A stretch of DNA of 64,000 nt from Dallia pectoralis (lineage: Eukaryota > Chordata > Actinopteri > Esociformes > Umbridae): positions 10,146,206 to 10,210,205 of the forward strand of contig CM055756.1 of assembly GCA_029465975.1 (NCBI GenBank), given 5' to 3'. The position numbers and the translations under genes were made by a program. The notes under the pieces are model-generated. The model ran no database searches. It was not told where the DNA came from and saw only the letters and a program-made list of their open reading frames with translations. Positions 57,409-64,000 of the stretch are shown piece after piece (within the stretch, counting starts at the first letter, position 1; the number at the start of each line of letters is the position of its first letter).

Positions 57409-59959
57409 GTAAGGGAACATGTTAGTGTGCATACCTTATATAGGCAGGTGATTAGACTGTACAAATACACTGTGTGGAAGAATATCACCTATTAAATCCA
57501 TCTGAATGAAATAATTAATGGGCCATACATGGTGCACTGTGAAATAATGTTTTATTTTTAGAAAATAAATTACTAACATTTTGACTTGTATGCATTTTTT
57601 CTAGGCATAGTAAAAGTTTACCCAGAACACGCCATGTGGTCTTGTTTTCTGAGTATTCTGGGTAATTGCTTGAACGCAGTGATCATTTTTGCGTATAGTT
57701 GAAAATATAGTGCACTTATAAATGTATATTCATTCGCTTGTTTTGCCTTGACAGCAAAATCATCAGGAAACTGACCTGTATTAATGAGACCTGATTTCAA
57801 CTTTGAAATACTCCAGGACAGTTGAGAGATTATTAAATGTACAATATACCATATATATCTTTTCCACAAAGTTTACTGGCCCCTGAGTGAGACCTGCTAA
57901 CAGAACCATCTGATATATGGAGCACCGTTGGATTATATTTTACCATAAGTGGAGCATCAGGTATCTTCTAGGACTGGTGGTGGCATGCAGCTGTGCTATA
58001 GGTGTGCTTTATTACAGTTAATCTGTGCTAAGTATGTCGCTTCCTGACAACATCAAGATGCCATTTGTGGATGAGAGCAGCTTCTGGGAGATGATTAACA
58101 ACGGAAAGACACGATACTTGACTTCCTGCTCTTTGCACTCTGTCTTGCTCTGTTAAAATACTGCATTTAAAGAGAGAGGAAGTGTGAGGAGAGGAAAACG
58201 GGAATGAAGAGAGAAGAGAGCCAGGGATTACAAGGTAAAGGTGACATTTGATGGAGGAAAGAAGCATTCTATTCATTAGAGGTGGGGAAAGGAGGACAGT
58301 GGAGAGGCGTAAATGACACTTTTGTTATAATACACACTTTGTATGTATCATTCTACTTGGTGCACTAGAAACACGTTTTCTGTTTTTTTTCTTCCTCCAC
58401 AAGCTCGGAACATGGAAATTGAATAAATAGAACACGTATATCTTTATAAAGACTAGGGCCATTGAATGTGTGAAGTCGCCACTGAGATGTAATCAATAGG
58501 ACTTGACCCGGCTGGATTCATCACCACAACCCACTCTTCTATCAACGCTTCATCATCCAGCCCCTTCATCATCTCATCGTCCTCCCTTCCTCTTCTGGGA
58601 AGACATGATAATCCTCCAGGCTGCTACGTATAGTCTCAATGCTAAACTGATATCCCTAAACACATCAACCTTTTAACTTAATAAAGGAATAAAAGAAAAG
58701 GAACGTGTGCAGCTGGGCTCAGAGACATGGAGATGGACTAATTAAAGAGTAAAGTGAGCAACATGTTCCTTGTTTGGAGTAATCAGGTGACTGTATTTAA
58801 TCTAACAGAAAACAACACAGAACTGTAGTGGATTTTGCTGTTAGGAGGATTGTGGTATAAGCTGTTGCAAGCTAAGAAAAATATGTTAACAAAATGTGGC
58901 ATGTTGAAATATTTATATAACACTTGTTTATTGGGGTTTCAATCACAATTCTGAGGCCTATATTGTTAGATTCATGATGGCCGATGGTGGCAAAGTAACT
59001 CCTCCCATCTAAATAAGATCTGAACCAATCATGCATGGGCAGTCCATAAAACTAGTCCCTGGGTCTAAAAAAACATATGACTATATCACTGTGTGTGAAA
59101 GAAATGTCAGTAGCAGCAGTGTCCGGTACGGCCATATCCTTTGTGTCAGTGAATTTGGCGCGACACATATGTGGTACTTTCATCAGTTGAGCACATGAGC
59201 ACACTTCACAGTCAAGCCCAATCGGGGTTCAGCAAGGCGGCATAGTCACGTAGCTCATTTTGTGCTCATCCGCACTGCACCCAAGGTCTCATGTTTCTTT
59301 CATGAACAATATTATTTTCCATGGCATTTATCACTACTTGCATTGGTATCAGACGGTTAATTTAGGAGATGGACCCGGCTGTTCATCATTGCTGAATAAT
59401 TCAAACTTATTATGGGCCTGGTACCAAGAGGGTGCGTTGAGGTGGCAGGCATTTTGATGTTGTTTTCCATGCGCACTTTTAGCATGCCATGTGGAAAAAG
59501 GGCCATTTTATTATGTGTACATTCAGATGAACACAGAGGAATAGGAATGTACGTACTACTGTCCTCGTCGTTCTTACATAAATATAGGAATTTTCTAGTC
59601 ACAGCTTCTACTTTAAAAAATTGCAATTTCATTGCTCATCCTGTATAAATCTCCCCTTGGCACCGTATGTGATCATGTTTTAATGTCATCAATATGACAA
59701 ATAAATGAAAGGAGACAAAATAATGATCTTTCTGTTGTTTAGGTTCTGGTCCACGGACCACAGGTGTTATAGACTTGTGGGTTGTGTGTCCAAACTGTCC
59801 AAACCGTCTCTTCGAGGCTGTATGCATAAACCAGTCATGGACACAAAGACAATGTCCGTTCATTTTTTGACTTTTTTTGTGCAGCTTCTGGCTTTTATTT
59901 GGGATGTCTGTACAGAGAAGATAGACATGAATATTTTGGTCCTTCTGAATCTGCCGTAG
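57409..59959 (+). other. rab26: rab26 intron 1
   Basis: 2,551 bp, GT to AG, between two phase-0 exons. The acceptor follows a pyrimidine-containing CCTTCTGAATCTGCCGTAG. No further exon or mobile element is recognised inside; the sequence is AT-rich and unique-looking. Confidence 0.85.
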
Positions 59960-60070
59960 GTGATGCTTGTGGGAGACTCTGGGGTAGGGAAGACGTGCCT
60001 GCTGGTGCGTTTCAAAGATGGGGCCTTCCTGGCGGGGAGCTTCATCTCTACTGTGGGCATTGACTTCAGG
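59960..60070 (+). CDS. rab26: rab26 exon 2 (P-loop and switch I)
   Basis: 37 residues in phase 0, flanked by AG and GTGAGT. It encodes VMLVGDSGVGKTCLLVRF, which includes the Walker A motif GDSGVGKT that binds the phosphates of GTP, followed by FKDGAFLAGSF and the switch I segment STVGIDF with its Mg-coordinating Thr. It is identical to mammalian RAB26 as I recall it except Ser for Thr before FIST. In RAB37 the P-loop reads GDTGVGKTCFL, so RAB26 fits better. The remaining G motifs (WDTAGQ, NKxD), the effector region and the C-terminal prenylation cysteines are encoded by exons right of this window. Confidence 0.95.
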
Positions 60071-60566
60071 GTGAGTTGGGATGGATTGGCACGCATGAAC
60101 ACACACACACACACACATATTGTCATGAACAGACGATAACGTTCAGTGTTACACTCATTCTTCAATATTGTACTGAAAATAAGGCTACACCATCTGGAAC
60201 TTTTTAATCAAGTTTTGACCGAACAAATCTTTTTCCGGTGTCTGTCGGCCCTCGGGCGGCCATTGTTTCATCTGTAGATATCAGTCTCTCCGGGTGGCAT
60301 AATGATTCTTAAATTAGGTTGACATGCTTTCATTTTGGCAGCTGCTGACGGCTACAGGTCCTCTGTTGTGACAGATTCCCAGTATCCTACGGGCAGTGGG
60401 AAAACATCTGTGAATGATGGGTGCAAGACAAGGAGTGTGTGTGTGTGTTAATGTGTGGATACATGCATGCGCAGTGTGTTGTTTCGTGTAGGTTTCTTTC
60501 TAAATGCCTTCTACAATATGTCTCCTTTATGTGACACGTGATGACTGTTTTTCAGCGACTACAATC

Positions 60567-60640
60567 CATACACTACCGTTTGAAAGTTTAGAGTCAATAA
60601 GAAACATCCTTGTTTTTCACTATGACATACATGAAATGCG
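60567..60640. mobile_element. Tc1-like terminal repeat relic
   Basis: CACTACCGTTTGAAAGTTTA followed by GAGTCAATAAGAAACATCCT resembles the terminal sequence of an abundant fish Tc1-family element (ACACTACCGTTCAAAAGTTT type). No transposase remains. Confidence 0.5.
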
Positions 60641-60987
60641 TTTGAATATGAAATATAACTAAACAGATAGGATATAGAGTATTTTTTGACGCTCCAGGCT
60701 GGGCAAAACGTCAAGTATATCTGGTCAAATATCACACCATGGGTGTTTAGACAAATAATTACATAATGGCATATTTACCCAAATGTGATTTTAGTTTAAA
60801 TTATTCTTCAAAAGTCTGGTAATGCAAACATCGATCTCTTAACAACACCAAACCGAACCCACAAAAAAACATCCCCCTTTTTTACACAGTGGTTGTCATG
60901 GCAATGGCTGTACCTGGAAATATCCAATCAATGGTAGGTGTTCAGACTTCTTTAAGTCTGCTGTAGTTGGATAAGAGGTGTGGATAA

Positions 60988-61080
60988 CAAATGACACCCT
61001 ATTCACTAATGAATGCACTGCTTTGTGTTCGTAGGGCTCTAGTCAGAAGTGGTGTACTATGTAGGTAATATGGGTCATTT
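60988..61080. mobile_element. Palindromic dispersed repeat (MITE-like) fragment
   Basis: AATGACACCCTATTCACTAA on the left and TACTATGTAGGTAATATGGG with GTCATTT on the right form imperfect inverted arms around a centre near 61033. Related fragments are at 24201-24272 and 51690-51735. Confidence 0.45.
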
Positions 61081-63344
61081 AGAAAGCAGTATAGCAGATG
61101 TCTCTGTGCTTAATTGCTACGATCTCTGGAGTGCTTGGATCAAGACGGACACGGCTGTAAATGTTTTCCCAGATTCCCATAAGGTCATCAACAAAAGCTC
61201 TGAATGGACGATGGGTTTTGTGAACGTCTTTAGCCTGGCAAGTCATCTTTTGAAATGTTTGCATCTGAGCTCACCTCCATTGCATCTTGGTTGTTTTGTG
61301 TCTAATCTATTGAGGAGCCTTTTAGAGAAGAAATTATAGAAATGTCACTTTGTCTTTTAATCACTTGTCTTAAAGCAACGACTAAACACATAATTAGAAT
61401 GTGTTTGCATCAGACCTAAATATAGAAACAACCTTTAAAATCAGGTTTGTGTAGGTTTCTGTGAAATCCTTCCTTTTGTAGCTAGCTGCAGCCAATGATC
61501 TATTAAGTTGAGCCTAGCTTGTGCACGTACCTGCTGGTAGGTGTGTGCTTGTTGTCTAAGTCCACGCAGGGTCACAAAGCTGAAGTCCGTCAGAATCAAC
61601 CACATGTACTTTGTAAATACTTTCCAGATGTAAATACTTTCCAGAGAGGTTTGGCTTAGTTGTGTGGGAAATTAATTTACTGCGTCAATCATTCTTTTTG
61701 ATGTATTAATTTGTTACATAATCTGCGTACGCTGTAATTATGAGACAAAACACAAATCCGTAAGAGAGTGCGAGTTTGTGGCTGTCGGCGTCTGGCACAT
61801 TTTCAATGGGAACATAAGTCATTTAAATGATTGTCCTTCATTTGGTCGGTAATTATTTATCTTCATGAAATAAGTCATCAAGCCAGTCATGTGACATAAA
61901 CTGAAAATATGTCTTGAGTCGGGTCTCTCCGACAGATTCATTCTGTGGTTAATAGACTGTGGTTACTGGGGCTACAGCTTCATTATATTACTCCTGCAAA
62001 GTTACAACTCCAATTCAAAAACTGTTCCTCTTTTAAAAAGAAAATGTCGTCTACTTTCAACGAATTTAATTGAAATGTTATTTTTCCCAGCTGACTTGCT
62101 TGAGGACATGTTGTCCTATACAACCTACCCCCCTCTTTGTTCCCATATAACTATTTCTATCTCATAATTTTGCAAAAAACAGCCCGGTGAATTAATGTCT
62201 ACTGATTACAAATGTATTCACAGAACTATTTTATCAATGCTTTTGTAATGCGGTTTACCACATTAATCTTGTATACTGTAATTGCAATTGTATGTGTCTC
62301 TGTGTCTACATGCTACCTGTTTTATGCAGAATTATGAGAAATAGTTAAATTAGCCTTATTTCCTGTGTTTATTTGTGAACTGACATGTCTCTCAGTTCTG
62401 TACTACAATTTCTCAAACGTACAAATGTACGATTTAAGAAAAAAGGAAAGAAAATATTGTCTATCAGCAAATATCGTTCTTTCATAATTTCCTCCATAAG
62501 GGAATCTTATCTCTTCCAGAGTTTATAAGGCAGTTATTTGTGGCGATGATGACTACATTTATTTTCCTGGATGAGATTAATGCTGTGTGTCATTTAGTGT
62601 GTATAGTGTAGTAGGAAAGTGTTAGTGAAATCGATAGCCACTTGTAACGGGGACAAATGTAAAGTGTGTGTGAGTGTTGGAATGCTGATGAAGGATAAGA
62701 AACCCCTCATGTCCATATAATTACATGTAGATTGGAAAAGAACGAGGGAATTAACGAATGTAACTTGATGAAAGAGTTTCTCGTGCAACCAGTTATTCTT
62801 TTTTGTTGTTTTTTTGCTTGCAAATCACATCCAATTATACATAGAAGAAGAATTTATTATAAGACATAGATTATATTTTTCACCCAATTCTCCATCCCAT
62901 CACCCCATTCCTGCCTTACAACCTAACCGATGAAATAACAGTCTAGATTCTTGATAGCTGATGAACTTACAGTCCGAATGTTTAAGATAAATGCTGTGTC
63001 CCAGATACACTGGAAAATGTAATGTTCTTGCTTGTGCGAGGTTGCCGGACGCGTTGATTGCAAACGGCTTCCTGCATTTGCTCATTAGTGCGGCATAACC
63101 GTCGTCTCTCTCACTCTCTCTCACTCCCACGGCTCATTCAGATGAACTCGACACATTGTCTCTGACCGAGAGCATGTGTCAGGGCTGCACTGGAGGATGT
63201 GCACGTGGAAAGTGTTTTGGAAAGTGTTTTGGAAAGTGTTTTGGACCGAGGTCTGTCTGAAAACATACACAGCTCCCGTGGTTTTCTCCCACATGTACAG
63301 TTTGGCCTTTGTGAAGTATTGACTCGTAGGCGAATGCTTTTGTG

Positions 63345-63532
63345 CTATTGTGTGTGTGAGAGGTTTGTGCGCGTGTGTGCGCGTGTGTGCACGTGTGTGT
63401 GCGTGTGCGTGCGTGTGTGCGTGTGTGCGTGCGTGCGTGTGTGCGTGCGTGTGTGCGTGTGTGTGTGCGTGTGTGTGTGTGTGTGCGTGTGTGTGTGTGT
63501 GCGCGCGTGCGTGTGTGTGTGTGTGCCCATGT
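63345..63532. repeat. rab26: TG/CG-rich microsatellite in rab26 intron 2
   Basis: Long alternating tract of TG with regular GCG and GCGTGCG interruptions, about 190 bp. It is a possible Z-DNA former. Confidence 0.95.
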
Positions 63533-64000
63533 AGTATAAAGACATTACTTTGCACCTGCAGCATCAGACTAAACGGTCCAAATGTCACGCTCACAGTTAG
63601 TCTTCCTCCTACCACTCCTCTTCCTCTAATCTCTGCTATTTGTTCCTCCGAACCCATGGCCAATGACTGTATGAGTGCGACACCCACACACACACTGTGA
63701 CCACCCACACACACCGTGACCCCCACACACACCGTGACCGCGCTACAACACATCGTGTCCACCCATGTGCAGTTTGGTGAAAAGCAGAGGGGAAACCGTC
63801 ATGCTATGTTGCCATTTAACCTCGCAGCGGCTCGCTTTAGAAATGCAATATTTACCTCAGTGAGGGTGGGTGCACTTCAACTATGTTGTTCTCTCTTTCA
63901 ATGTCAATATCTCCCTCTTATAGTCTCTACAGCCAAACCGTACCCGCTCTGTCGCTCTCTATCCAAATATTTCCATTATATCACTCACTAACTTATTCTT

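Larger units (their letters stand above)
60071..64000 (+). other. rab26: rab26 intron 2, partial
   Basis: It starts with the donor GTGAGT and runs off the window; at least 3,930 bp. No exon encoding the WDTAGQ region is visible. It includes short CA and TG runs at 60096-60118 and 60437-60450, two transposon relics and a TG-rich microsatellite near its right end, listed separately. The rest is AT-rich unique DNA. Confidence 0.8.

Noticed and set aside
57229..60070. Assignment of the Rab exons to rab37
   Set aside because: The N-terminal MSRKK, the DFYD/EFYD-type junction and the GDSGVGKTCLL P-loop fit RAB26 better than RAB37.
60071..64000. rab26 exon 3 (WDTAGQ region)
   Set aside because: No frame in this stretch contains WDTAGQ or neighbouring Rab sequence, so the exon must lie beyond 64000.

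Overview
This is vertebrate nuclear DNA, almost certainly from a teleost fish. It is rich in CA/TG microsatellites and long minisatellites, carries fish-type LTR retrotransposons and Tc1/mariner relics, and has split exons with GT/AG splice sites. Several degraded dispersed repeats resemble ones I know from salmonids and pikes, so a protacanthopterygian fish is my best guess, but the species cannot be fixed from sequence alone. No bacterial-type operon, CRISPR array, rRNA or tRNA gene is visible.

Only one host gene is supported: rab26 on the + strand. Exon 1 (57229-57408) and exon 2 (59960-60070) are both phase 0 with canonical splice sites, and the rest of the gene lies beyond the right edge. 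The 57 kb upstream holds no host exon I can recognise.

Three LTR retrotransposons, all on the - strand, occupy about 12.3 kb. Each has a perfect 5-bp target-site duplication. Element 1 (5859-9473, TSD CTAGC) and element 2 (26629-30168, TSD GCTTT) belong to one family without recognisable gag or pol. Each carries an acidic ORF of unknown function that starts inside the 5' LTR, runs through the primer-binding site, and continues into tandem repeats mostly with periods divisible by 3. Element 3 (39945-45110, TSD GATAT) is a chromodomain Ty3/Gypsy element with gag, protease, RT, RNase H and integrase broken by about ten frameshifts. In all three, the ten bases next to the LTR are the exact complement of a ten-base segment of that same LTR, 30-32 nt downstream of a TATA box. 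This is the arrangement expected for Tf1/sushi-type self-primed reverse transcription. The primer sequence differs between elements, yet each matches its own LTR.

The remaining DNA is dominated by arrays: 14 bp (13943-14483), 54 bp (16837-17306), about 27/40 bp (25190-25458), 16 bp with a 64-bp higher-order repeat (26334-26628), 20 bp (34497-34674), 13/7 bp (37281-38731), a 340-bp CA tract (47350-47689), 32 bp (48455-49676) and 11/12 bp (53428-54282). Two arrays abut LTR-like sequence, echoing elements 1 and 2. Several CTCF-like motifs occur, including one in each LTR of element 3.
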